Shown piece by piece: positions 25,366-33,742 of a DNA stretch of 41,622 bases; the stretch's first letter is position 1, and each line of letters begins with the position of its first letter. The notes under the pieces were generated by a model. The model saw only the letters and a program-made list of their open reading frames with translations. It was not told the DNA's origin and did no database searches. Source of the DNA: Candidatus Woesearchaeota archaeon (GTDB lineage: Archaea; Nanobdellota; Nanobdellia; Woesearchaeales; SKIA01); NCBI GenBank assembly GCA_007117065.1, contig SKHI01000012.1, positions 1 to 41,622 on the forward strand. Direction: 5' to 3'. The translations under genes and the position numbers were made by a program.

Positions 25366-25770
25366 ATGAGTCGCGTATTAGTGTTTGGGACGTTTGATCT
25401 GTTTCATAAGGGACATGAGTTTTTTCTCTCGCAGGCGCGCTTGTTTGGTTCTGAATTATATGCTGTAATCGCCCTTGATGAGACGGTAAAGACGATAAAA
25501 AGCCGTTTACCTGTCCATTCACAAGACGTTCGTTTGCGCTCTGTATCAGCTCACGTGGACAAAGCAGTTCTTGGTCGGCGAGGAGATAAGTACGCAATAA
25601 TTGAAGAAATTCGTCCCCAAGTCATTGTTTTGGGTTATGATCAATCTTTTTTTGTTGATAAACTTGAAGGAGAACTTGAGCGCAGGGGTGTTGATTGCGT
25701 TATTGTGCGTGTTTCAGAAAGTTACCTTCCGCATATTTTTAAGAGTAGTTTGTTACGCGAAAAACAGTAG
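25366..25770 (+). CDS. ribL: FAD synthetase-like cytidylyltransferase family enzyme
   Basis: 134 aa. The nucleotidyl-transfer motif GTFDLFHKGH (residues 8-17) and the later LGYDQSFF and FKSSLLRE (SSxxxR-type) match archaeal RibL, which adenylylates FMN to FAD. The fold is shared with glycerol-3-phosphate cytidylyltransferases, so exact chemistry is inferred. FAD supply would suit the two flavin-dependent photolyase-family proteins that follow. ATG 25366 is ~25 nt after a TATA (tttttataag, 25336-25345); the TTG start at 25357 is less likely. Confidence 0.75.
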   Translation: MSRVLVFGTFDLFHKGHEFFLSQARLFGSELYAVIALDETVKTIKSRLPVHSQDVRLRSVSAHVDKAVLGRRGDKYAIIEEIRPQVIVLGYDQSFFVDKLEGELERRGVDCVIVRVSESYLPHIFKSSLLREKQ

Positions 25771-25802
25771 TTTTTAGAAGTAAAGAATACTTTACTCATT
25801 TC

Positions 25803-27251
25803 ATGACTCGTTTAGGCGTTATACTTGGCGATATGTTGTTTCACTCTCACTCGCTTAATGTAAATACGGTGTTTATGGCTGAGGATGTGGGCTTGTGCAC
25901 GCACTATAGGTATCATAAGCATAAAATCGTGCTGTTTTTATCTGCTATGCGTCATCATGCAGAGAGTATTTCTTCTTCGTTTGAAGTATTGTATCATGAG
26001 TTGTCTGATGAACCGTTTTTTTCTCGACTTAAAAAAGTAGTCCAGACTCGGGAAGTATCCACCTTAGTTACCTATGTGATTGCGGATGATTTTTTTCGTG
26101 ATGAATTCATTTCTTTTTGCCATCACATGAATATTTCTTACGAGTTCGTTCGCAATCCTTCTTTTCTTACCTCTCCGCAAGAATTTGCTTCTTGGCGTTC
26201 CGGTCGTTCTCAATTGTTATTGCATGATTTTTATGTGTGGCAGCGTAAACGTCTGGGCGTATTATTAGACTCTGAAGGATCTCCCGTAGGTGGTTCGTGG
26301 AGTTTTGATGCGCAGAATCGTAAGAAACTCCCTAACGATATTATCCCTGCATCCCTTCCTGACGTTTCTCCTGATGAAATCACTAAAGAGGTTATCTCTC
26401 TTGTGGAAAAACGATTCTCTTCTCATCCGGGCGAGGCCAGTTCTTTTTGGTTGCCTGTCACGCACACAGATGCTGTTTCTTGGATGCATGATTTCTTTGA
26501 GCGACGATTTTCCTTATTTGGCGATTTCCAGGATTCTCTTACTGATGAGTACCCGTTCGTATTTCATTCTGTTCTTAGCCCTCTGATTAATTGCGGTCTT
26601 CTTACTCCTCGAGAGGTTTTGGATGCTGCATTGACGTATTCTGCTCCTCTCAATAGTGTTGAGGGGTTTGTTCGTCAGCTTATTGGTTGGCGTGAGTTTA
26701 TTCGCTACGTCTACACTGATAATCCTTTTGAAAGAAATGTTTTTGGCCATTCAAATAAGCTTTCTTCTGTTTGGTGGGAGGGAGGTTCTGGTTTTGATCC
26801 TCTTGATTACATGGTCTCAAAGATAAATCGCTTTGGGTATGCACATCATATTGAGCGCTTGATGGTCGCTGGTAACTTGATGCTTCTTGCACGTATTGAT
26901 CCTCAAGATTCTTATCGTTGGTTCATGGAGTTTTTTGTTGATAGTGCTGATTGGGTGATGGCTCCTAATGTGTTTGGTATGGGATTGTTTTCTGATGGCG
27001 GAGTGTTCGCTACCAAGCCGTATATTTCTGGAAGTAATTATATTCGTAAGATGGGCTTTTTTCGTGGCGATTGGGAGGAGTTATGGGATGGTTTGTATTG
27101 GACGTTTATCCTTGATCACAAATCGTTTTTTCTGAATAATCCTCGCATGCGTATGATTCTTTCTCTTGCTGATAAAATGAGTGACGAAAAAATTGCTCTG
27201 CATCGACAGAGTGCTGCTGCTGCACTCAAAATTCTTACGAAACAAGAGTGA
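25803..27251 (+). CDS. Photolyase/cryptochrome of the FeS-BCP (PhrB/CryPro) family lacking Fe-S cysteines
   Basis: 482 aa. The N-terminal antenna-type domain starts RLGVILGDMLF; the C-terminal FAD domain includes VEGFVRQLIGWREFIRYVY, APNVFGMGLFSDGG and ATKPYISGSNYIRKM, the last very characteristic of this family. Family members repair (6-4) photoproducts or act as sensors and hold a 4Fe-4S cluster on four C-terminal cysteines. This protein has no cysteine at all after the one in LINCGLL in the middle, so the cluster is lost. Family assignment is strong; activity without the cluster is uncertain. Convergent with a classical photolyase, with one base between the stops. Confidence 0.85.
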   Translation: MTRLGVILGDMLFHSHSLNVNTVFMAEDVGLCTHYRYHKHKIVLFLSAMRHHAESISSSFEVLYHELSDEPFFSRLKKVVQTREVSTLVTYVIADDFFRDEFISFCHHMNISYEFVRNPSFLTSPQEFASWRSGRSQLLLHDFYVWQRKRLGVLLDSEGSPVGGSWSFDAQNRKKLPNDIIPASLPDVSPDEITKEVISLVEKRFSSHPGEASSFWLPVTHTDAVSWMHDFFERRFSLFGDFQDSLTDEYPFVFHSVLSPLINCGLLTPREVLDAALTYSAPLNSVEGFVRQLIGWREFIRYVYTDNPFERNVFGHSNKLSSVWWEGGSGFDPLDYMVSKINRFGYAHHIERLMVAGNLMLLARIDPQDSYRWFMEFFVDSADWVMAPNVFGMGLFSDGGVFATKPYISGSNYIRKMGFFRGDWEELWDGLYWTFILDHKSFFLNNPRMRMILSLADKMSDEKIALHRQSAAAALKILTKQE

Positions 27252-27252
27252 G

Positions 27253-28668
27253 TTAGGTTCTTTTTTTCCATGCACTCAGACTTGCTCTTGTTCGTATTTC
27301 TGGTTGTTTGAGAGCATTTCTTGCTTGTTGTATTGTTTGCTTGTATCTGTTTCTTGCTTGCTGCGTTGCTGTTGACAGCTCGATTATGGGTGCAGGGTAT
27401 TTTTGTGGTATGAGTTCTATAAGCAGTGTGGGTTTGTGTGGTTCGTGTATGCGCTCAAGAGGGGTTTCTTGAAGTTCAGGAACCCATTGTTTTATGAATG
27501 TTCCTTCTGGGTCTTGTTCGTAGGCTTGTTTTATTGGGTTGTATATCCTCGGCGGGTGTGCTCCGACTACTCCTGCTTGCATTTGCCATTGTGCATAGTT
27601 TATAGCAGTGTCAGCATCTATGAGGTGGTAGTGCATGAAGTCCGCTCCTATTTGCCATGGTTGGTTGAGTAGGTCGCAATAAAAACTTGCTATCATTGCT
27701 CTCATCCGAAAGTTTATCCATCCTGTTTGTTTCAGACAGCGAATGCTTGCATCAACAAGAGGGTATCCTGTTCTTCCCTCTTTCCAGGCTCGTGTTTTTT
27801 CTTCATCATATTCTCCTTGTGTAGCAAACACTGGGTTTACTGCGGTGGTGCTGAGTTGTGGAAAGTCTTGCATTTTTTGTGTGAAGTGTTGGTTCCAGTA
27901 GAGTCTTGCCAAAAAAAATGCTTGTGCTCTGCTCTGCTTTGTGTATTTGCGTGTTGCTTGGTATACTTCTCGTATGCTCATGCATCCAAAGCTCAAGTGC
28001 GCACTTATTCTTGAACACCCGTTTTCTGCCGTATTTGGACTGCTTATACTTCGCGGGTATTCTTGTATTCTGCTCAGAAAGTCCAGTAATCTTTTTTTTG
28101 CGGACGCGGTTCCTCCTTTAGGAACGTTTTGTTTTTGTTTTTTTATCCCGTATGTATGCATGATTTCTGCAAGCAATATTTGTTTTAGCTGAGGTGGTAG
28201 CGGGAGGTTTTTTGGAAGTTCTGGGATAGGTGTTTGAAAATGTTTTGTGCAGTGCTCTCTCCATTCGGTTCTATTGTATGGCGTTCGTATTATTGCATCA
28301 CTGCTAAAACCTTTGAATCGGTTATTCCCTGCTATTTTGTTATCTCTTGTTCTTCCAAACGGCATGTTCGTATCAAAATTATAATACACCCTCGCATTCA
28401 GCTGTTCTGCTAGCTCAACGAGAACGTCTGGTGTATTTCCATATAGTATTTGTAATTCGCTTCCCTTTTGTCTGTATTGTTCTTGCAGATCCTCAAGACA
28501 CTCTCTCATAAAGAGTATTCTGTCATCACAGGTTTCGCGTTTTTCTCGGAAAAAAAATGGGTCTATCACAAACACTGGCACAGGGATGCCATCTTGTGTT
28601 GCTGCGAGGAGTGCTGCGTTATCTGTTGTACGCAAGTCTCTTCTGTGCCATACGAGTATGTGTTTCAT
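27253..28668 (-). CDS. phr: DNA photolyase, classical cryptochrome/photolyase family
   Basis: 471 aa. N-terminal Rossmann antenna domain (HILVWHRRDLRTTDNAAL), helical FAD domain with SAHLSFGCMSIREVY, ARLYWNQHF, GRTGYPLVDASIRCL and GWINFRMRAM, then the WQIGADFMHYHLIDADTAIN loop. These are the FAD- and DNA-lesion-contacting blocks of class I-type photolyases, which use blue light to split cyclobutane pyrimidine dimers. The last ~45 residues form a basic, glutamine-rich tail. A TATA (about 28690-28702, minus) is 27 nt before the ATG. Neighbours are the other photolyase-family gene and a YaaA homologue. Confidence 0.93.
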   Translation of the reverse strand: MKHILVWHRRDLRTTDNAALLAATQDGIPVPVFVIDPFFFREKRETCDDRILFMRECLEDLQEQYRQKGSELQILYGNTPDVLVELAEQLNARVYYNFDTNMPFGRTRDNKIAGNNRFKGFSSDAIIRTPYNRTEWREHCTKHFQTPIPELPKNLPLPPQLKQILLAEIMHTYGIKKQKQNVPKGGTASAKKRLLDFLSRIQEYPRSISSPNTAENGCSRISAHLSFGCMSIREVYQATRKYTKQSRAQAFFLARLYWNQHFTQKMQDFPQLSTTAVNPVFATQGEYDEEKTRAWKEGRTGYPLVDASIRCLKQTGWINFRMRAMIASFYCDLLNQPWQIGADFMHYHLIDADTAINYAQWQMQAGVVGAHPPRIYNPIKQAYEQDPEGTFIKQWVPELQETPLERIHEPHKPTLLIELIPQKYPAPIIELSTATQQARNRYKQTIQQARNALKQPEIRTRASLSAWKKRT

Positions 28669-28698
28669 AGCATTGTGTGCAAATATCCTTTTTTATAC

Positions 28699-29286
28699 TC
28701 ACTGGTTAATTGTCTTGTGAAATGTTTTTCCATTCCACACATAACCATCTTCTCTGAATGCGTATATATCTTTTTCTTCTGTGATATGTTGTTGTGCAAG
28801 CCATCTGAGGTATCGTCCTTTGATATGTTTTCCGGCGTGTCCTGATCGTATGGTTTTACCGTTTTTTGTGTGCGTAAACTCTATTTCTACTCCTGTTGTG
28901 TACTCAACACTTTTTTTATGTGCTTGCGGTAGGAGGTCTATGACGAATGCTTCTGTGAGTTGTTTGCTGTTTTCTTCGTTCCATTTCTTTGCTGCTTTTG
29001 TTGTTATCGGATACTTGTAGTAGGGTATAGGCGTTTTTGGTGTTATCATGCCGAATAATCCGCTGAGTATTCGTACGTGTTCATCAATGTATTTTTTGTG
29101 TTTTATGGTGTTGTAATCGAGTGCTTTGTACAGTACTCCTGTGTATCTCTTGATTGCTGGTAAGCAGGGGGTGTTTGATTGTGTTGGATTGAGTTCTGTT
29201 ACAATGGGGTGCAGAGTGATGGAGTGTTCTTCTCCCCCGGTTTGTTTGCCTTCACTTGGCGGTATCAGGATAATAAAGTTGTTCAT
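28699..29286 (-). CDS. yaaA: YaaA/DUF328-family peroxide-stress protein
   Basis: 195 aa with the family's start (ILIPPSEGK), the central block RILSGLFGMITPKTPIPYYK, and the C-terminal HAGKHIKGRYLRWL. In E. coli YaaA limits free iron and oxidative DNA damage and binds DNA; archaeal function is assumed by homology. It is somewhat shorter than the ~255-aa bacterial protein. It overlaps the end of the preceding hypothetical gene by 35 nt and sits upstream of photolyase, fitting a DNA-protection cluster. Confidence 0.8.
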   Translation of the reverse strand: MNNFIILIPPSEGKQTGGEEHSITLHPIVTELNPTQSNTPCLPAIKRYTGVLYKALDYNTIKHKKYIDEHVRILSGLFGMITPKTPIPYYKYPITTKAAKKWNEENSKQLTEAFVIDLLPQAHKKSVEYTTGVEIEFTHTKNGKTIRSGHAGKHIKGRYLRWLAQQHITEEKDIYAFREDGYVWNGKTFHKTINQ

Positions 29287-29623
29287 AGTCTATTCTTTTA
29301 AAATTTAAGGATATACCTTGAGGGACGGGGAACTGTTTTACTCGGTAATCGCAATCAATTCTTAAATTCTGAATAAGAGGCATTTTTTTTCCGTCTCGCA
29401 GAGTGTTTTTCACTTTAAGTATATCTTTCAAATCTCTGCAATCGCCGATTTCATGAACTTCATTCCCTATTTCTGCATAAACAGTGCCACTCCTATGGAT
29501 AAAGATATAGGATCCCTCAATTTCATCTAGTAGTGGATGTCCTGGTTGTTGTTTAGCCAGATGCTGAACATCATGAGCGGATGTTAAGTACGTAGGCAAC
29601 ATATAATGAGGAATCTCGATCAT
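29252..29623 (-). CDS. Hypothetical protein (about 123 aa)
   Basis: A mixed alpha/beta protein with no membrane segment and no family recognised. ATG 29623 is chosen over 29641 because a palindromic TATA-like cttttaaaag (29646-29655) would put the transcript start near 29624. It overlaps the YaaA gene by 35 nt, so the two form an operon and may share a role in stress response. Confidence 0.6.
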   Translation of the reverse strand: MIEIPHYMLPTYLTSAHDVQHLAKQQPGHPLLDEIEGSYIFIHRSGTVYAEIGNEVHEIGDCRDLKDILKVKNTLRDGKKMPLIQNLRIDCDYRVKQFPVPQGISLNFKRIDYEQLYYPDTAK

Positions 29624-29656
29624 AGAGTAAATACTCATCATCTCCTTTTAAAAGTA

Positions 29657-30829
29657 TTAGAGAAAATAAAGCGCGACGGGTAAGAGTAAGCAACCCATTG
29701 CGTGTGCGCGACCACATTTTTTTATTGCTGGTATGAGGCCTATTCCCGTTGCGGTAATCAAAACGATCAGACCTCTCCACCCTGTTAGGAATAGAACCAG
29801 TATTGTGATGAGGGCGAGAACTGCAATACAGGTGTTTCTATATGGAAGAATGCTGAGTATGCGCAGTGCTTTTCTTGAGAGCAGGAGACAGAGCGGTACT
29901 GCGATGCTTGCCGTTATCACTGCTGTAAAGAGTAATGTGCGTACAAGTGCTATTTCTGGCTCTGCAAGTGTTGTTATTGCCACTATTGCTCCATTTCTTG
30001 CTCTATCTAGAGCCAGCCAGGTAAGAAGACTCAGACTAAAATTTATTGTATCTATTGCGCCTATGAGGATAAGAAATCCGTGATCACCTATTTTTCTTGT
30101 GAAAGTCATTGCCAAAATTGCTGCTTGTGCATTGCCTAGTCCGGGCAGCATGCTGGTGAAGAATCCTGCAACATTTCCTGCCAGTAGAGCTTGTAGTGTT
30201 GGTCCTTTTTTGAGCTGTATTTCTGTGCTGTCTTGTTGTGGAGGAATGGTTTGATTTTCATTCATGCTATAAAGAAGTGTTGCTGTGCCAAACAGGCCGC
30301 TAAGGAGTGGAAAAAGCGGCTCCTGCACGAGTGCTTTGTTGAGAAGCAGGTATCCGAGAACGCCGCTGAGCATATAAACGCTAAACGCCCATACTCTTTT
30401 GTTATCGCGCAGTATGAGATACGCGCTGACCAGAATAATTGCGTATCCAATAAACGGTGTGAAGTACTGATAAAGTTTGAGTATGTTCCACCAAACTGGT
30501 ATGAGTGCGAGTGCGATGAGGAGTCCGAAGTAACTGCCTACAACAGTTAATTTTATTGCCATAAGCCCATGCCCGTTGAGTAGATAGCGATGACCGGGAA
30601 GAACTCCTAAAGCAGTACTGCTCTCCGGAGCACCCAACAAAATTCCAGGTATGACGTTTATGATACTATGAGTGATTGCCAAGGAGACAATGAATGGGAG
30701 TGCGTTTCCGGAAACACCTGCAGCGATGACAAACGTCGCTACGAGATTAACATGCACCCCAGGAACAAGGCCTGTAAAACAGCCAGCAAGCACTCCGAGG
30801 AGTATTGCAAGCAGTATTTCGAGAAACAT
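29657..30829 (-). CDS. COG1784/DUF112 TctA-like membrane protein
   Basis: 390 aa with about ten transmembrane helices. Two homologous glycine-rich signatures, GLVPGVHVN (about residues 20-28) and GFFTSMLPGLGNAQAAI (about 225-241), match the inverted-repeat TctA/DUF112 fold. The family relates to the large subunit of tripartite tricarboxylate transporters; archaeal stand-alone members have unknown substrates. A TATA (catataaatt, about 30846-30855 minus) lies 22-26 nt before the ATG. Located in the cell membrane. Confidence 0.82.
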   Translation of the reverse strand: MFLEILLAILLGVLAGCFTGLVPGVHVNLVATFVIAAGVSGNALPFIVSLAITHSIINVIPGILLGAPESSTALGVLPGHRYLLNGHGLMAIKLTVVGSYFGLLIALALIPVWWNILKLYQYFTPFIGYAIILVSAYLILRDNKRVWAFSVYMLSGVLGYLLLNKALVQEPLFPLLSGLFGTATLLYSMNENQTIPPQQDSTEIQLKKGPTLQALLAGNVAGFFTSMLPGLGNAQAAILAMTFTRKIGDHGFLILIGAIDTINFSLSLLTWLALDRARNGAIVAITTLAEPEIALVRTLLFTAVITASIAVPLCLLLSRKALRILSILPYRNTCIAVLALITILVLFLTGWRGLIVLITATGIGLIPAIKKCGRAHAMGCLLLPVALYFL

Positions 30830-30847
30830 ACAAACACTAATTCAGCC

Positions 30848-30890
30848 AAATTTATATGTTTCAAGGCGTAAAAGCCGAAAATCTTACGGA
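30848..30890 (+). repeat. Imperfect direct repeat, left copy
   Basis: Aligned with 31888-31930 it shares atttatatgtttcaa exactly and about three-quarters of the next 28 bases, including agcc and cttac blocks. The pair bounds a 1-kb segment holding a hypothetical gene. It also contains the TATA of the TctA-like gene, so part of the similarity could be chance A/T content. Confidence 0.35.
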
Positions 30891-30930
30891 AAGCTTCAAC
30901 GATTCTTCACTGAAAAACCCTTGTGTTTTG

Positions 30931-30956
30931 GCATCAAAATAGCCACTTTTTGATGC
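30931..30956 (+). other. Strong hairpin in the 30830-31253 gap
   Basis: gcatcaaaa (30931-30939) and ttttgatgc (30948-30956) form a perfect 9-bp stem with an 8-nt loop. It lies in a 424-bp gap with no convincing gene: only short open stretches exist, and the rest is A/T-rich DNA with promoter-like motifs. It could be part of a small RNA or the end of an element. Confidence 0.4.
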
Positions 30957-31253
30957 GTTTTGGATGGCAGCCAATGGGAAATGCTAAATACCCCAATTTA
31001 AAGGCCCACAATCACCCATAACTTAAAATTACTTTTCGTTCTTATCAATCTTATTTGTATCCCCCAACTATTTATATCGAGAAAATACAAAAAATAAATA
31101 GCGTGACATCTTGATAGTAACTACATAATAGAAATATCTAAATACCGCTATTTAGTACTTATAATAACAAGCAATAAACGTAAAATAAATACAGAAAATA
31201 ACAAGCATGAGGCAGATGTAAAGTGGGAGCTTTCAAAAGTTGGAAGACATGGT

Positions 31254-31937
31254 ATGGATTCTCCACACGTAGATAAAGAATTACTTCTGTCTGCATTGGA
31301 ACAGGAAATCATTACCCAAGACCAGATCGATGAAATGATTTTAGCGAAGAAACGACTGGATGCAATTGATGCTTACGAAAAGGTTAAACGTCATGGCGAA
31401 GGCAGCGGCGTTCCATATAACTATCACGCACTTAGATGGGGGATAGACAACAAAGTTATTCCAAACATTCTTCCTAATTATATTGGACCTGCCAACACCA
31501 GTCAACAAACTCGCAGATTTAACACCACTCCAGGTACTACGAAAAAAAATTACCCGCTTGAGCAATCGATAGCAGACTTTCTCAAGGAAAAGAAGGTATT
31601 AATTACCCCTATAACCAAAGGACATATGGAAGTTTTGAAATACAGCCATCACGATAAACTTGGACAACCTGACGAACTTGGAGAAACAGTTTATAATATA
31701 AAAAATGGCCGGTCTAAACCACCCTCTTACAAAGTGTTACAAAAAATAGAAAGATTAGAAGGATTTCCAACCATAGAACAAGGGATTAGAAAACTTCTAC
31801 TAGAAACTAAAGGAAAATTCTTTGAAGATCCGAGATGGGATGCTATCCATGGTGCCATAGATAGTATCGAGTCGAGACTAGATCAGACAGATTTATATGT
31901 TTCAAAACCCAATAGCCAAAAAACTTACAAAAACTAG
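31254..31937 (+). CDS. Hypothetical protein with a possible helix-turn-helix
   Basis: 227 aa, basic and mostly helical. The region GETVYNIKNGRSKPPSYKVL (about 142-161) followed by a long helix resembles an HTH of the Cro/Xre sort, but I cannot name a family. The frame stays open upstream without an ATG, so the start is uncertain. A-rich coding on the plus strand contrasts with its T-rich neighbours, and imperfect repeats lie at about 30848 and 31888, so horizontal arrival is possible. Confidence 0.6.
   Translation: MDSPHVDKELLLSALEQEIITQDQIDEMILAKKRLDAIDAYEKVKRHGEGSGVPYNYHALRWGIDNKVIPNILPNYIGPANTSQQTRRFNTTPGTTKKNYPLEQSIADFLKEKKVLITPITKGHMEVLKYSHHDKLGQPDELGETVYNIKNGRSKPPSYKVLQKIERLEGFPTIEQGIRKLLLETKGKFFEDPRWDAIHGAIDSIESRLDQTDLYVSKPNSQKTYKN
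31888..31930 (+). repeat. Imperfect direct repeat, right copy
   Basis: Matches 30848-30890 (15 identical bases, then roughly 75% over the remainder). It lies inside the last codons of the preceding hypothetical gene, whose C terminus (LYVSKPNSQKTYKN) is echoed by the left copy's translation (LYVSRRKSRKSYGK). Confidence 0.35.
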
Positions 31938-31943
31938 AAATAA

Positions 31944-32210
31944 TTACTCAAGTAATTCTATTGTTTTTTTAAATCCTACAGGAAGAAATTGAACATCACT
32001 TCCATGCCTAAATACTTTGTAAAACATGAGTTTTTCAATGTCATCTTTTTCATCCGGTACTGAGAGCACATATTCAAGTTCTGTTTCTTCAGCTGTTAGG
32101 AAATGTTCTATCGCTTCTCTCGCAACCTGTTTAGAGCAAATTTTGAATATCTGGTTATTTATTCTGATTTTATTATCTATCTGCAAAGCCCTTAATTTTC
32201 TGAAATCCAT
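31944..32210 (-). CDS. Small hypothetical protein (88 aa)
   Basis: A small alpha/beta protein starting MDFRKLRALQIDNKIRINN and ending in a hydrophobic helix. No family or motif recognised and no membrane segment. It is convergent with the preceding gene, 6 bp away. A T/A-rich promoter region lies to its right, but no clear TATA spacing could be fixed. Confidence 0.55.
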   Translation of the reverse strand: MDFRKLRALQIDNKIRINNQIFKICSKQVAREAIEHFLTAEETELEYVLSVPDEKDDIEKLMFYKVFRHGSDVQFLPVGFKKTIELLE

Positions 32211-32516
32211 ATATCAACTATATGTGTATTAGTAATATATATTATTTAATAAAAGCAGTTATGCGGTATTAAACATATTTTTTGTAGCGACTCTATATAC
32301 TTTGCGTATTAGTAGTAGTTAAGAGTCGTTAATTAATGTATTTTATTACGTTATGGTAATATTCGCATACATAGTAATTTTTAGATTGTGTGAACTTCCC
32401 AAGCAAGCACATACAGTATTTTCAAAAACAAAATATAGAATAACAACTCATCCATACTGACAAAAAAATACACATACAAGATATACACTTTTAAAGAATA
32501 AGCAACTCATACCCTC
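32211..32516. other. A/T-rich intergenic stretch, 306 bp
   Basis: Very A/T-rich. It holds many TATA-like words and, at its right end, the TATA (cttttaaaga, about 32488-32496) about 25 nt before the next gene. A 35-codon ATG frame from 32353 exists, but I see no support that it is a gene. Confidence 0.5.
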
Positions 32517-32780
32517 ATGAACTCTAAGCCTTGGTTTCTTGCTGCTCGCGCAGTAGTTCTCATTTCTGCTACAGTTCATGTAACCATTGTTGTTCTTATT
32601 GCTCTTTTTCGCCAAGACATAGCGTTGCTTAATTATTTTCGCATTCTTGAATTAGACCTTCTTTTTCCAGCTATTCTTAGCTTCAATCATAGCACCCTTC
32701 TTTCTTTTGGTGTTGGCCTTTTACTCTACACAGTAACATATACATATTATGCTCAACAAAGAGGTGGACAAAATCAGTGA
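32517..32780 (+). CDS. Small two- or three-helix membrane protein
   Basis: 87 aa with hydrophobic helices at about residues 8-28, 46-60 and 61-77. No family recognised. A TATA 25 nt upstream suggests leaderless translation. Its stop overlaps the GTG start of rdgB (GTGA, 32777-32780), so the two are coupled. Confidence 0.65.
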   Translation: MNSKPWFLAARAVVLISATVHVTIVVLIALFRQDIALLNYFRILELDLLFPAILSFNHSTLLSFGVGLLLYTVTYTYYAQQRGGQNQ

Positions 32781-33331
32781 ACCAAACTGTATTTTTTGTT
32801 ACCGGCAACCCTAACAAAGCAGCATACGCCAGCGAACAGCTAGGTCGAGAAATAAACCATATACATTTAGAGCTTGAGGAAATTCAGTCCCTTAATTTGC
32901 ATGAGATCGTATCTCATAAATGTCAACAAGCCTATAAAATAGTGAAACAACCTGTTATCGTAGAGGATGTTTCGTTAGAGATTGATAGTCTTAACGGTCT
33001 TCCAGGCCCGTTTGTCAAGTTTTTTCTTGAGCGCATGTCTTTAGAGTTGTTTTGTAACATAATTCCTGCTTTCGCTTCTCGTCAAGCTACTGCTCGCACA
33101 GTAATTGGTTTTTTTGATGGCACAGACATGCAATTATTTGAAGGCGTTCTTCCTGGAAGCATTGCACAATCACCGAGTGGTTCTCGAGGATTTGGGTGGG
33201 ATGGAATTTTTATTCCTCAAGGATATGCAAGTACCAGAGCAGCACTATCGCCTGAGGATGACCTTAAAACGTATTCGATATTAAAACCGTTTGATCAGGT
33301 AAAAACATTCCTCCATAGCAAAAAAATGTAA
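32777..33331 (+). CDS. rdgB: Non-canonical purine NTP pyrophosphatase (RdgB/HAM1)
   Basis: 184 aa with the family signature: FVTGNPNKAAYASEQL at the N terminus, EIQSLNLHEIVSHK, VEDVSLEIDSLNGLPGPFVKFFL, and GWDGIFIPQGY followed by LSPEDD. It hydrolyses dITP, XTP and similar damaged purines to monophosphates, keeping them out of DNA. Length is normal. It starts with GTG overlapping the upstream stop. Confidence 0.92.
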   Translation: MNQTVFFVTGNPNKAAYASEQLGREINHIHLELEEIQSLNLHEIVSHKCQQAYKIVKQPVIVEDVSLEIDSLNGLPGPFVKFFLERMSLELFCNIIPAFASRQATARTVIGFFDGTDMQLFEGVLPGSIAQSPSGSRGFGWDGIFIPQGYASTRAALSPEDDLKTYSILKPFDQVKTFLHSKKM

Positions 33332-33724
33332 TTATAATTTTCTGTACGCTTCTTCGTCTCCGTACTCTAAGAAGGTTTTATGATGCTCATGCACGTGGTA
33401 TTTCCTGTTTTGTTTGCTATGCTTTATTCCACACCAGTATTTTTCTGTTCTTGCTGCCACTTCGAGTGCGTATGCAAACATTCCGTTTGCATAACCACAG
33501 TAAGCACAGTTTAATTTTTCAAACCAGTTCAGATAAGAAAGCTTTTGCCTATCAAGAATGACGTAATGATTTCTCTGGGCTCGCGGAATTTCATACAAGC
33601 GCATAGCCGTATTCTGATAAAAAAATAACATAATATCAAGTATTATGACAGGGATTATCATCATCCAAATAAACGGGATACTCAAAAAATGTCGGAATGA
33701 TTTGCGATATTTTTTAAACTCCAT
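33332..33724 (-). CDS. Conserved membrane-associated protein with CxxC (bacterial-type family)
   Basis: 130 aa. One transmembrane helix (about 18-36) precedes a soluble part with LSYLNWFEKLNCAYCGYANG (C73, C76) and YWCGIKH (C98), suggesting a metal or Fe-S site. I recognise the pattern as a conserved hypothetical family of bacteria, including candidate-phyla bacteria; function unknown. An archaeal copy could be a transfer. A TATA (attataaatg, about 33744-33755 minus) is 26 nt before the ATG. Confidence 0.7.
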   Translation of the reverse strand: MEFKKYRKSFRHFLSIPFIWMMIIPVIILDIMLFFYQNTAMRLYEIPRAQRNHYVILDRQKLSYLNWFEKLNCAYCGYANGMFAYALEVAARTEKYWCGIKHSKQNRKYHVHEHHKTFLEYGDEEAYRKL

Positions 33725-33742
33725 GTCCTCTGAAATCAGCTT

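Noticed and set aside
32353-32460. 35-codon ATG frame in the 32.2-32.5 kb gap
   Set aside because: Too short, with no clear TATA spacing or conserved pattern.
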